Positions 35,566-42,902 of a stretch of 42,902 bases of DNA are shown piece by piece. Under the pieces are notes generated by a model, which ran no database searches, was not told the origin of the DNA, and saw only the letters and a program-made list of their open reading frames with translations. Source of the stretch: Lachnospiraceae bacterium (GTDB taxonomy: Bacteria > Bacillota > Clostridia > Lachnospirales > Lachnospiraceae); assembly GCA_024685005.1 (NCBI GenBank), contig JAIKWF010000096.1, positions 1 to 42,902 of the forward strand. Reading direction: 5' to 3'. Both the position numbers and the translations under genes were made by a program. How positions within the stretch are numbered: position 1 is the stretch's first letter; the number at the start of each line of letters is the position of its first letter.

Positions 35566-38064
35566 TTATTTGCTCTTCACCGTCTTACCTTTAAAGCCTG
35601 CGTTCTTCAGGGCTTTCTTGTAAGCGGAAAATTTCTTCTTGGGCACCTTGGCGGTAACGCCCTTGCCGTTCTTTTTTAATGATTTCACCAGGTTCTTCAG
35701 CTGCTTCTTGGCAGGTACCTTGGTGGATTTAAAGATGATGGTCTTAACCTTCTTGGAACCCTTAAAGATATTCTTGCCAAACTTTACAGTCTTCTTGCCG
35801 AAGGTCACCTTCTTAAGGGCAGTACATCCTGCAAACGCTTCATCGGGAATGGATTTAATGCTGTCTGCAAGAACAATCTCTTTTACCTGGGTGTTACCCT
35901 TGAAGGCATCCTGTGCGATGGATGTTACGGGATATTCTTTGCCGCCGATGGTTACGCTTTCTTTTACCGTTACCTTGGCCTGCTGCTTTTCAGCCTCAGA
36001 AGGCGTATAAGCTGCGCCGGCATTTTCTTTTCCGGCTTCAATCTTGTAGGAGCCGGTCTCATCCGTAGCGCCTGCGCTCTGGCCACCCTGCTGTCCACCG
36101 GGATTCGGGGAAGGGGTAGGGGTAGGAGTAGGCGTGGGAACCGGCGCAGGGTCAGGCTGCGGCGCAGGTTCTTCGGTTTTGAAAGGTACAAAGAGAACCT
36201 TCTCATTCTCTTCTTTTCCTTCATTATATGCAGCAACCATCTCTTCTGCCGGGCCGCCTGCCATACCGTGAACTTCTTTTAAAGCTTTGCAGCCGGCGAT
36301 CACATTCTTTCCGATCGACGTCACACTGGCAGGGATCGTAAGCTTCTCCAATTTTGCATTGGCCTTGAAGGCCTCATCTCCGATCTCCAAAAGGCCTTCC
36401 GGCAAAACAAGCTCCGTTACATCATCAACCGACCAGAAAGCCAGCTTTCCGATCTTTTGAAGCCCCTTCGAAAAACGGATCGAAGTAATATCGGCGCATC
36501 CGTAAAATGCATATTCTCCGATCTCTTTTACCGAGGAAGGAATCGTAACAGACGTCACTCCGGCTGCCCGAAAAGCATTTTGATTGATCTGCGTTACGTC
36601 ACCCGGAATGGTCACATCCCCTGTCGCAGTCGTCCCGTCGATCAAAATATGATTCACAATGACAAGCGGATTCTCAGCCTGCCTGTCTGTCAGCCATTTT
36701 GTTTCTTCAAATACACGGTACCCAAATTCCGTTACACTCTCCGGGATCTCAATTTCTTTCAGTTTCTGACACCGGTTAAATGTAGACGGTTCAAGGCGTT
36801 TGACTCCGCCAGGGATCTTAATCTTCTCTACGTTATAGCATTCGCTAAATGCATATCTGCCAATCGTAACAACACTTTCCGGCAAAACGATTTCCTTCGC
36901 CTGCGCCCAATCAAAGGCATATTCATTTATATATTTGATCCCTTCCAACTTGTCCAGCTTCGTTTTTTTCTGACCGGTATTGGTCACTCTGAAAAGCAGA
37001 TTTCCAAAAATAATATAATCTTCGGTCGATTTTTGATAAAGATCCTTTAGCCAGGGAACCATTTTATCAGGATATAATCCACTACCATCAGAAAATGCAT
37101 CAGAGGAAACCTCCTCAACGCCGCAGTTTTTATCAAACTCTACCGTAGCCAATTTGGAACAGGCTGCAAATGCATTCTCTCCGATTTTTTTCACTTTAGT
37201 TACATGAACAGATTCAAGGTTAAAACAGTACTTAAATGCTTCCTTTCCGATTTCGAGCCTGCTACCCGAAAAATAAACTTCTTTCAGTTTTTCGCAGCTG
37301 ACAAAAGCTCCTTCTCCGACCACCGCAACATTACCAGAAATAGAAACGACGGTGAGATTGTTGCAATCATAAAATGCGTGCTCTCCAATCTCCTTTACCG
37401 AATTGAGGTATGGCAAAGATGAAAAGCCGCATCCCGCGAAGGTGTATGCTTCGATCTTTTCAATTTTTTCGGGTATGTTTATTTGTGTTAAGTTTTTGCA
37501 ATAACTAAAAGCACTTTTCCCGATATAGGTCAGTGAAGCGGGCAGATTAATCGAAGTCATGCTTTTGTTGCCTTGAAAAGCGGAATCTCCGATCGATACA
37601 AGAGAGGCCGGCAACTGATAAGAAGTCATGGCCTCGCAGTAAGCAAATGCTCCGTTTCCGATCTGCGTTTCTTTCCCCCCGAAGTTTACTTCTTTTACGT
37701 TTAGATTCTGTTCAAAAGCACCCTCGCCTATCACTGAAACCGTATTCGAAAGTGTTATCTTCTCAACATTCTCGCATAGAGAAAACGCATAATTCCCAAC
37801 GCTGATTACCCCTTGCTGTATCTCAATCTCCTTGATATCTTTGTTAAAAAAAGGACTATTATTAGCTGAATAATCCGTCATCGCACCACTTCCCGAAATG
37901 GTAAGCTTTTTTGTGGCCGTATCAAAGGAATAGGTAACATTTTCACCTGCCCCTCCGCTTGTGGATGTGAGGTTTTCGGGCGCAGCATACACATCCTTCC
38001 CCAAAAGCAGGCACAGAAACAGCGCTGTCAGCAAAAGGCCCATTGTCTGCAATCTCTTTTTCAT
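35566..38064 (-). CDS. Secreted BspA-type leucine-rich-repeat protein (copy 1)
   Basis: The 832-residue product starts MKKRLQTMGLLLTALFLCLL with a clear signal peptide ending near VYAAPEN. The BspA opening motif KLTISGSGAMTDY is followed by about 16 LRR_5 repeats of the form IGEGAF..C..L..I.(I/L)P..V in two arrays, separated by a non-repeat stretch (around DLYQKSTEDYIIFGNLLFRV). A Pro-rich linker (PTPTPTPTPSPNPGGQQGGQ) leads to a 176-residue C-terminal cap with one LRR pair and a lysine-rich end (KTVKSK). No LPXTG or membrane anchor is present. The ATG at 38064 has AAGGAGG 6 nt upstream; the frame is open 42 codons further but without signal-like sequence. Such proteins bind host or other bacterial surfaces in some species; the ligand here is unknown. 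Confidence 0.9.
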   Translation of the reverse strand: MKKRLQTMGLLLTALFLCLLLGKDVYAAPENLTSTSGGAGENVTYSFDTATKKLTISGSGAMTDYSANNSPFFNKDIKEIEIQQGVISVGNYAFSLCENVEKITLSNTVSVIGEGAFEQNLNVKEVNFGGKETQIGNGAFAYCEAMTSYQLPASLVSIGDSAFQGNKSMTSINLPASLTYIGKSAFSYCKNLTQINIPEKIEKIEAYTFAGCGFSSLPYLNSVKEIGEHAFYDCNNLTVVSISGNVAVVGEGAFVSCEKLKEVYFSGSRLEIGKEAFKYCFNLESVHVTKVKKIGENAFAACSKLATVEFDKNCGVEEVSSDAFSDGSGLYPDKMVPWLKDLYQKSTEDYIIFGNLLFRVTNTGQKKTKLDKLEGIKYINEYAFDWAQAKEIVLPESVVTIGRYAFSECYNVEKIKIPGGVKRLEPSTFNRCQKLKEIEIPESVTEFGYRVFEETKWLTDRQAENPLVIVNHILIDGTTATGDVTIPGDVTQINQNAFRAAGVTSVTIPSSVKEIGEYAFYGCADITSIRFSKGLQKIGKLAFWSVDDVTELVLPEGLLEIGDEAFKANAKLEKLTIPASVTSIGKNVIAGCKALKEVHGMAGGPAEEMVAAYNEGKEENEKVLFVPFKTEEPAPQPDPAPVPTPTPTPTPSPNPGGQQGGQSAGATDETGSYKIEAGKENAGAAYTPSEAEKQQAKVTVKESVTIGGKEYPVTSIAQDAFKGNTQVKEIVLADSIKSIPDEAFAGCTALKKVTFGKKTVKFGKNIFKGSKKVKTIIFKSTKVPAKKQLKNLVKSLKKNGKGVTAKVPKKKFSAYKKALKNAGFKGKTVKSK

Positions 38065-38135
38065 ATCCATCCTCCTTCTTTTTTGTGCATCTCCCCGCTC
38101 CCCCACCATCCGGGCTTTCCTGCACACACTTTTCC

Positions 38136-38157
38136 CTGTATCATTTGTATGATACAG
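38136..38157. promoter_or_regulatory. Perfect 9-bp inverted repeat (operator candidate) upstream of BspA-like copy 1
   Basis: CTGTATCAT (38136-38144) and ATGATACAG (38149-38157) flank a 4-nt spacer about 72 nt upstream of the gene start. On the minus strand it overlaps the -10 region of a possible promoter TTGTCC-17-TACAAA. This is the geometry of a dimeric repressor site; a hairpin in the leader is the alternative. No other gene is seen in 38065-38312. Confidence 0.5.
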
Positions 38158-38222
38158 CACTTTACCGGACAAATATAGCCGTTTTGCCAAATACAGGTCT
38201 TTTTTTGCGAAATTTCAAAAAA

Positions 38223-38252
38223 CAGGCTGCCCACCTTTCGGTGTGCAGCCTG
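38223..38252 (-). terminator. Intrinsic terminator after the second BspA-like gene
   Basis: CAGGCTGC (38223-38230) pairs with GCAGCCTG (38245-38252), and the inner CACC/GGTG arms extend the stem around a GAAA loop. Six T residues follow on the minus strand, so this copy of the shared hairpin is a proper terminator. Confidence 0.88.
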
Positions 38253-38312
38253 CTTCTGATCATTACCTAACTTAAGTTACCAAGCTTTGTTTGATCATTT
38301 TGTCTGATTGCC

Positions 38313-40865
38313 TTACTTGCTCTTTACGGTCTTTCCCTTAAACCCTGCGCTCTTCAACGCTTTTTTGTAAGCGGAAAATTTCTTCTTCGGCACTTTGGCA
38401 GTAACACCTTTGCCGTTTTTCTTTAAGGATTTTACCAGATTCTTCAGCTGCTTCTTGGCAGGCACCTTTGCAGATTTAAAGATGATGGTCTTAACCTTCT
38501 TGGCGCCTTTGAAGATATCCTTGCCAAACTTCACGCTCTTCTTACCGAAGGTTACTTTCTTTAATGCGGTGCATCCGGCAAATGCTTCATCGGGAATGGA
38601 TGTAATGCTGTCTGCAAGTACAATCTCTTTCACCTGAGTGTTACCTTTGAAAGCATCCTGTGAGATGGATGTTACGGGATATTCCTTGCCTCCGATGGTT
38701 ACGCTTTCTTTAACCGTTACCTTGGGCTGCTGCTTTTCAGCCTCGGACGGTGTGAAAGATGCGCCGGCATCTTCTTTTCCGGCTTCGATCTTGTAGGAGC
38801 CGGTCTCATCCGTAGTGCCTGTGCTCTGGCCACCCTGCTGGCCCTGGCCGCCCTGCTGACCACCGGAAGGGTTGGAAGGATCCTGCTTAGAAGGATCAGA
38901 AGGTCCGGGAGCCGGTGCAGGCTCTTCCTTCGCAGGCTGTGCATTGCAGCTAATATTGTTGGCTGCTGCATAGGTTGCTGCGGCTGATCCATCTGTTGTT
39001 ACGATCTTAAATCCGGAAGCAGTCTTTGCAAAGGCATCTTTTCCGATGCTCTTTACAGAATCCGGTATCTCTGCTGACTCCAGTGCTGCGCAGGAAGCAA
39101 ATGCCTCCTCACCGATCGTTTTAACCGTATCGGGAATCACAACACTCTTTACATGATCTAAGTTGAAGAACGCTCCCGCTCCGATGGCTGTTACACCCTT
39201 GCCGATGGAAATCTCTTTGATCTGATCTCCGAATCTTCCCACATAGGCTGCGTCATAACCGGGATAGTCCTTCATCGGACCCGTTCCTTCTACGGTAAGC
39301 TTACCGGTCTCAGCCTCAAAGTACCAAACCAGATTGTCTCCGCATTTGCCACCATTGGTCAGCTCATAAGGAATCGCATTCCTTTTTGCGTAATTATATG
39401 CTTCCGACGGGGCTTCTGTTCTGATGATCGCTTTGGGACATCCTGTTGTCAGAACATTGCTGCCGATCTTGGTAACGCTGGCAGGGATCGTTACATAGGT
39501 CAGATTCTTACAGTTTACGATGCCACCATCCAGGATCTGTTTTGTCTCCGCAGGAAGAACAAGTTCCTGCAAGCTGTCACACCCCTTTAAGCCGCTGAGT
39601 GCACTTAACTTATCGATCTGAAGCGTTTCAAGAGCGCTGCAGCCCTCAAATGCACCGTCACCAATCCTGCCCACAGGCTGTCCGATCTTCACAGATTTAA
39701 GCGAAGTGCAGTTTTTCATGCAATTCGTATGGATGCTAAATCCCAGCGGATCGCTCGGTATCGTGATAGACTGAAGAGACTTGCAGTCCTCAAATGCAGA
39801 TTCATACAAATCCCACGCCACTCTTCCGGGGAATTCAAAGCTCTGTAAGGATTCACAACCTTTGAAAGTATACTCCTGCAAGCCAAAACAATGATAGGCT
39901 TTAGATCCGAATGTTATCGATCTCAGCTGCTTACAATCCTGAAATGCCGATTTTCCAAATTGCAGATCGATGGTAGACGGAGCATCCGGCTTTCTGAAAA
40001 TGACCGATTTTAGTTTTTCGCACGAAGCAAACGCTCCTTCACCAATGTAACCCACATTCTTCGGGATCGTTATGCTCTCGATCGCTGTACCGGCAAACGC
40101 GCCTTTGTAAATATTAAGAATGGTGCTCGGCAAAGTAACGCTGGTCAGGTTGCTGCAGCCAGCAAAATAATCCACATCTACCCGCTGCCATCCATCCGGA
40201 AGGGTAATGGATTCAACCGCAGAATTCCTGAAGACCCCCTCGCCATTCGTTGTCTGTGCAAATACGCCGTTAAATGTAACAGTTTTCAGAGAAGCACAGT
40301 CAGCAAAAGCATCGTCATCCACATATTGCACGCTTTCCGGAAACGAAATAGACATAAGGCCCGATCCCTTGAAGGCGTTCTTTCCGATATGTGTTACAGT
40401 TCCCGGAATTGTGAAGTTTTTAAGGCCGGTACATCCTTCAAACGCCGAGCCTGAGATTCCGGTGAAATTGCCTTTCGAATTATTGATTGTTATTTCTGTA
40501 AGTTGTGTTTGGTCCTTAAAAGCATTCTCCCCGATACCGCTGAAGCAGTCCTGCAGCACCACCTTTTTAACAGTCAAGTTTTTCCAAGGATATGGATTTC
40601 CGTTTTCCGGCTCGCTAACAGAAAAGTATGACGCTACCCCGTCGCTGTTATCCGTGATCGTTAGTACCCCTGTCACCGTATCAAAGCTGTAATAATACTG
40701 ATATCCATTCGTTGCAAAGGTAACAACCGTGCCGCTTGTGGGCACCGCCTTTACCTCTGTACCCTGCAGCAATAAGCTCTGGCACAGTACAAGAAAGGCC
40801 AGAACTGCAAGCCTGACAAAGGCCGAACTGATCTTCCTTGAAATTATCCTGTTTTTCTCTTTCAT
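38313..40865 (-). CDS. Secreted BspA-type leucine-rich-repeat protein (copy 2)
   Basis: The 850-residue product has a signal peptide (residues about 1-40, hydrophobic FVRLAVLAFLVLCQSLLLQG). LRR_5 repeats run from about residue 95 to 470, then a second BspA opening (LVWYFEAETGKLTVEGTGPM) and four more repeats, a Pro/Gly/Gln linker and the same lysine-rich C-terminal cap as copy 1; by eye only 13 of the last 176 residues differ, while the N-terminal parts are clearly diverged. The ATG at 40865 has GAGGAGG 6 nt upstream. A -10 box TATAAT (40931-40936) lies upstream but its -35 is poor. It is separated from copy 1 by a terminator, so the two are separate transcription units. Confidence 0.9.
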   Translation of the reverse strand: MKEKNRIISRKISSAFVRLAVLAFLVLCQSLLLQGTEVKAVPTSGTVVTFATNGYQYYYSFDTVTGVLTITDNSDGVASYFSVSEPENGNPYPWKNLTVKKVVLQDCFSGIGENAFKDQTQLTEITINNSKGNFTGISGSAFEGCTGLKNFTIPGTVTHIGKNAFKGSGLMSISFPESVQYVDDDAFADCASLKTVTFNGVFAQTTNGEGVFRNSAVESITLPDGWQRVDVDYFAGCSNLTSVTLPSTILNIYKGAFAGTAIESITIPKNVGYIGEGAFASCEKLKSVIFRKPDAPSTIDLQFGKSAFQDCKQLRSITFGSKAYHCFGLQEYTFKGCESLQSFEFPGRVAWDLYESAFEDCKSLQSITIPSDPLGFSIHTNCMKNCTSLKSVKIGQPVGRIGDGAFEGCSALETLQIDKLSALSGLKGCDSLQELVLPAETKQILDGGIVNCKNLTYVTIPASVTKIGSNVLTTGCPKAIIRTEAPSEAYNYAKRNAIPYELTNGGKCGDNLVWYFEAETGKLTVEGTGPMKDYPGYDAAYVGRFGDQIKEISIGKGVTAIGAGAFFNLDHVKSVVIPDTVKTIGEEAFASCAALESAEIPDSVKSIGKDAFAKTASGFKIVTTDGSAAATYAAANNISCNAQPAKEEPAPAPGPSDPSKQDPSNPSGGQQGGQGQQGGQSTGTTDETGSYKIEAGKEDAGASFTPSEAEKQQPKVTVKESVTIGGKEYPVTSISQDAFKGNTQVKEIVLADSITSIPDEAFAGCTALKKVTFGKKSVKFGKDIFKGAKKVKTIIFKSAKVPAKKQLKNLVKSLKKNGKGVTAKVPKKKFSAYKKALKSAGFKGKTVKSK

Positions 40866-40930
40866 CCTCTTCCTCCTCTTCTATGATCTCTGTATTTGCG
40901 ACGCATACGCCGTAACGATTCACCCTCTGT

Positions 40931-40936
40931 ATTATA
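40931..40936 (-). promoter_or_regulatory. Candidate -10 box upstream of BspA-like copy 2
   Basis: TATAAT is perfect but the expected -35 position reads close to GGAAAT, so an activator or alternative factor may be needed. It lies 66 nt before the start codon. Confidence 0.35.
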
Positions 40937-41120
40937 AGCGCGATGCTACACTTATTTCCCCTTTATGCATACATTACTCTATGCCCTCCGCATCTTTTTT
41001 TCAATGGGCATTGTAAAATTTGAATTTTTTTTGCGGATTTTTCTTATCCCTTTGCTTCGCTTTTTGACATGTACATTTCAGTTAATGCGATTATGATCCG
41101 ATTCTATACAAAGCGCAAGA

Positions 41121-42620
41121 TTAATCCGAAATTCCTTTTTCCAATATTTCCACCCGTTTTAGCCAGGTGTGGTTCTTTGCAAATGCGAGAGATGCCTCTG
41201 CGATCCGGGAACGGTTCTCTTCATTTTCAGCTGACAGAAGATGTAAGACAGTTTCATGCAGATTAGCTATATTGGGGACTGCCGCATCCTTTGTTTTATC
41301 CGGGGTTTCATCCACAATATCATACAGAACAGCATTCTCCCCGTCTCTCAAAAGCTCATCCAGATAGTCATTGCTGTCTGTGATACAGACTGCACCGTTT
41401 AGCATGGCATTAAAGATCCGGTCATGGGCCCCCTCATGAAATGAGGGCAGAACATTTAGCACCAGCTTACTTTTGGTCATCATGCGAAGCACTTCCTCGC
41501 TGTCTGCATAGGGCAGAAGAGTCACCCGCTCGGGATGCTTTAAGGTTTTTATGAAATTATCCCAGCCGGAACCGACGATAGTCAGGTGAAACGATGCCTT
41601 GTCCGGTATTCTATCCCCTGCATCTGTTTTTGAGCTACTTTCATCGAATACATCCGTTTGGGATTTATTGTTTCCATCCACCAGCCACCTTACTACCTGC
41701 GCTCTTCTGGTATACCGTATGTAATAGTCCAAAAACTGGATATGCCCCAAAGTTAGCCGCAGCTCATCTTCCGTAAAGCCTTCCTCAATCTCCTCTTCCA
41801 TGCGGCGCTTTACGATATCCTCCAGTTTTGCTTTTGGATTTGCAAGCGCCTCATCAATAATGCTGTGATAAAACGCCGTATACTCAGGTCCGTTCCTGTC
41901 GATAAAGACGTTAAAGCACTCCGGCTCCACGTAGGTTGCGGGAAACAGGATGTCGATGGGACGGGATGCGTTGTAAATCGATCCCGGCACATCCTCTTTT
42001 TTCAACACACCCTCCGGTGGTTGCGAGTTATTGTCCGCGGGCGTGTTTCTACCTTGTGGCAATCCTCCACTCAGTAGAGCAGTTTCCCAGGCCGTCCCCC
42101 CACTTGGCAAAAATCCCCCAAGGTCAATCTCCGGGAAATACCGCTTCATATAAGCAATATGCTGCCTGTCGATACAAAACTGCAGATAGCGCGCCCGTCT
42201 GATCCTGATCTGCTCATAGAGAAAGTCATGATAATGGTAAGGATGGTCCACAAGGATGTTGACACAGCGCATCATGTATTTATCCACCAGAAGCGGGGCT
42301 TTCGCTCTGATCGATGCATTCACTCCGTCCGCGTTTTTTCCCCTGTCCATTGTTTTAACCGAATCGCTTGCTTCTGCGGCCGGCATTCGGCAGGCATCTT
42401 TGCTGTAGATCCCGGCAAAATTGAAGGTCAGAAAGAACGCTTCTTTGAGTTTTTCCTCTTTTCCCGCCAGCCAGGCCCCTAAATCCTCATTAAAAAAGAG
42501 CGGACAAACCTCATAGCCGTCCGCTCTTAAACCTTTTTCAATTTGTGTCATAAAAAAAGATGTGGTTTCAACGTCGCCATGATAGGTGACGATCATTTTT
42601 TCCGCATGTGCTGTATGCAT
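41121..42620 (-). CDS. CgeB-like glycosyltransferase
   Basis: The 499-residue product ends with a glycosyltransferase group-1 type C-terminal half: LTIVGSGWDNF near 347, then NVLPSFHEGAHDRIFNAMLN (389-408) and CITDSNDYLDELL, the donor-binding signature of the CgeB/Glyco_trans_1_2 family. These enzymes transfer nucleotide-sugar residues and are common in spore-surface and flagellin glycosylation loci. Three low-complexity, polar insertions (about 78-108, 184-212 and 315-341) interrupt the domain. The start is ATG 42620 with a G-rich ribosome binding site 6 nt upstream. It lies 15 nt after the IspD-like gene, so the two form an operon. Acceptor and sugar are unknown. Confidence 0.82.
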   Translation of the reverse strand: MHTAHAEKMIVTYHGDVETTSFFMTQIEKGLRADGYEVCPLFFNEDLGAWLAGKEEKLKEAFFLTFNFAGIYSKDACRMPAAEASDSVKTMDRGKNADGVNASIRAKAPLLVDKYMMRCVNILVDHPYHYHDFLYEQIRIRRARYLQFCIDRQHIAYMKRYFPEIDLGGFLPSGGTAWETALLSGGLPQGRNTPADNNSQPPEGVLKKEDVPGSIYNASRPIDILFPATYVEPECFNVFIDRNGPEYTAFYHSIIDEALANPKAKLEDIVKRRMEEEIEEGFTEDELRLTLGHIQFLDYYIRYTRRAQVVRWLVDGNNKSQTDVFDESSSKTDAGDRIPDKASFHLTIVGSGWDNFIKTLKHPERVTLLPYADSEEVLRMMTKSKLVLNVLPSFHEGAHDRIFNAMLNGAVCITDSNDYLDELLRDGENAVLYDIVDETPDKTKDAAVPNIANLHETVLHLLSAENEENRSRIAEASLAFAKNHTWLKRVEILEKGISD

Positions 42621-42635
42621 GTGGGACCCCCTTCA

Positions 42636-42902
42636 TCATTGGAGCTGTTCGTTTTCGATGGCGTCGTACAATGCCCGGAATACGTAGAAATCCTCCGGGG
42701 TGGTGATTTTGATGTTGTAATTGGGACCAACAACCACGGAGACATTTTTGTCAAACATCCGCATCAGGCTGCAGGAATCAATGGCGTTGGTGATGCCCTT
42801 TGCCACAGCCTCCCGCTGCACACCCAAAATATCCGAAAGCCAGAAGCTCTGGGGCGCCTGAGCTGTTCTGGAATGGGCACGGCTGGGCACATCCGTTACC
42901 AT
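42636..42902 (-). CDS. IspD/TarI-like cytidylyltransferase, C-terminal end (cut by window edge)
   Basis: The visible 88 residues carry the family signature RTAQAPQSFW followed by an aligned helix, a variant of the usual DDA...E segment (NAIDSCSLM), VSVVVGPNYNIKITTPEDF and a C-terminal helix, all typical of the IspD/TarI fold that makes CDP-methylerythritol or CDP-ribitol-type sugars. The N-terminal nucleotide-binding half lies beyond base 42902, and the Met at the edge need not be the start. Location beside a glycosyltransferase favours a CDP-polyol or related role over housekeeping isoprenoid synthesis, but this cannot be settled here. Confidence 0.75.
   Translation of the reverse strand: MVTDVPSRAHSRTAQAPQSFWLSDILGVQREAVAKGITNAIDSCSLMRMFDKNVSVVVGPNYNIKITTPEDFYVFRALYDAIENEQLQ

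Noticed and set aside
38065-38190. Upstream extension of BspA-like copy 1 by 42 codons
   Set aside because: The extension precedes a perfect ribosome binding site and would bury the signal peptide; it also covers the operator-like palindrome.
1-42902. CRISPR arrays, tRNA or rRNA genes, insertion sequences
   Set aside because: No regularly spaced direct repeats of CRISPR type, no cloverleaf with CCA-type end and no transposase reading frame was seen, including the secE-rpmG gap where tRNA-Trp sometimes occurs.

Overview
The window looks like a chromosomal segment of a Gram-positive anaerobe of the class Clostridia, most likely a Lachnospiraceae-type bacterium. The evidence is the gene order rpmG-secE-nusG-rplK-rplA-rplJ-rplL ... 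rpoB-rpoC-rpsL-rpsG-fusA-tuf, a class B sortase beside a (T)PKTG-anchored giant adhesin, BspA-type leucine-rich-repeat exoproteins, and strong AGGAGG ribosome binding sites. The genus is not determinable from sequence alone. Almost everything is on the minus strand, so the order of transcription runs from high to low coordinates; the one clear plus-strand gene is the FliD-like gene at 32820-34133.

Region 1 (1-11712) is the rpoB-rpoC and rpsL-rpsG-fusA-tuf core. rpoB, rpsL and tuf each have a recognisable sigma-A-type promoter (TTGACT-18-TACAAT, TTGACA-17-TATACT, TTGAAA-17-TATAAT), and a strong hairpin terminator separates rpoC from rpsL. fusA starts with TTG and rpsG with GTG.

Region 2 (11961-19190) interrupts the usual rplL-rpoB adjacency. 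It holds a secreted protein of about 1565 residues (FMN-binding domain, three GLUG-type modules, lysine-rich C-terminal cap) under a consensus promoter, and a large polytopic membrane protein whose start lies just behind the rplL terminator. Region 3 (19272-23150) is rpmG-secE-nusG, rplK-rplA and rplJ-rplL, including an L10 leader with an intrinsic attenuator and an odd GC-rich, hairpin-dense rplK leader.

Region 4 (23163-32819) is a two-gene surface operon: a 2750-residue adhesin with a secretion signal, N-terminal adhesin-like domains, one SpaA-like domain, twelve tandem prealbumin-like modules and a TPKTG sorting signal, followed 11 nt later by sortase B. A 556-nt AT-rich divergent intergenic region separates it from the FliD-like gene.

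Region 5 (32820-42902) mixes a FliD-like protein lacking the typical FliD N-terminus, a CMP-sugar cytidylyltransferase fused to a HAD phosphatase-like domain, two BspA-type secreted proteins with nearly identical C-terminal 176 residues, a CgeB-like glycosyltransferase and the C-terminal end of an IspD/TarI-like cytidylyltransferase. This looks like a surface or flagellar glycoconjugate region. The most thought-provoking signal is a homologous lysine-rich C-terminal cap on three otherwise unlike secreted proteins at two separate loci (12000, 35600 and 38350), with no LPXTG signal or membrane anchor, which may be an undescribed envelope-retention module.
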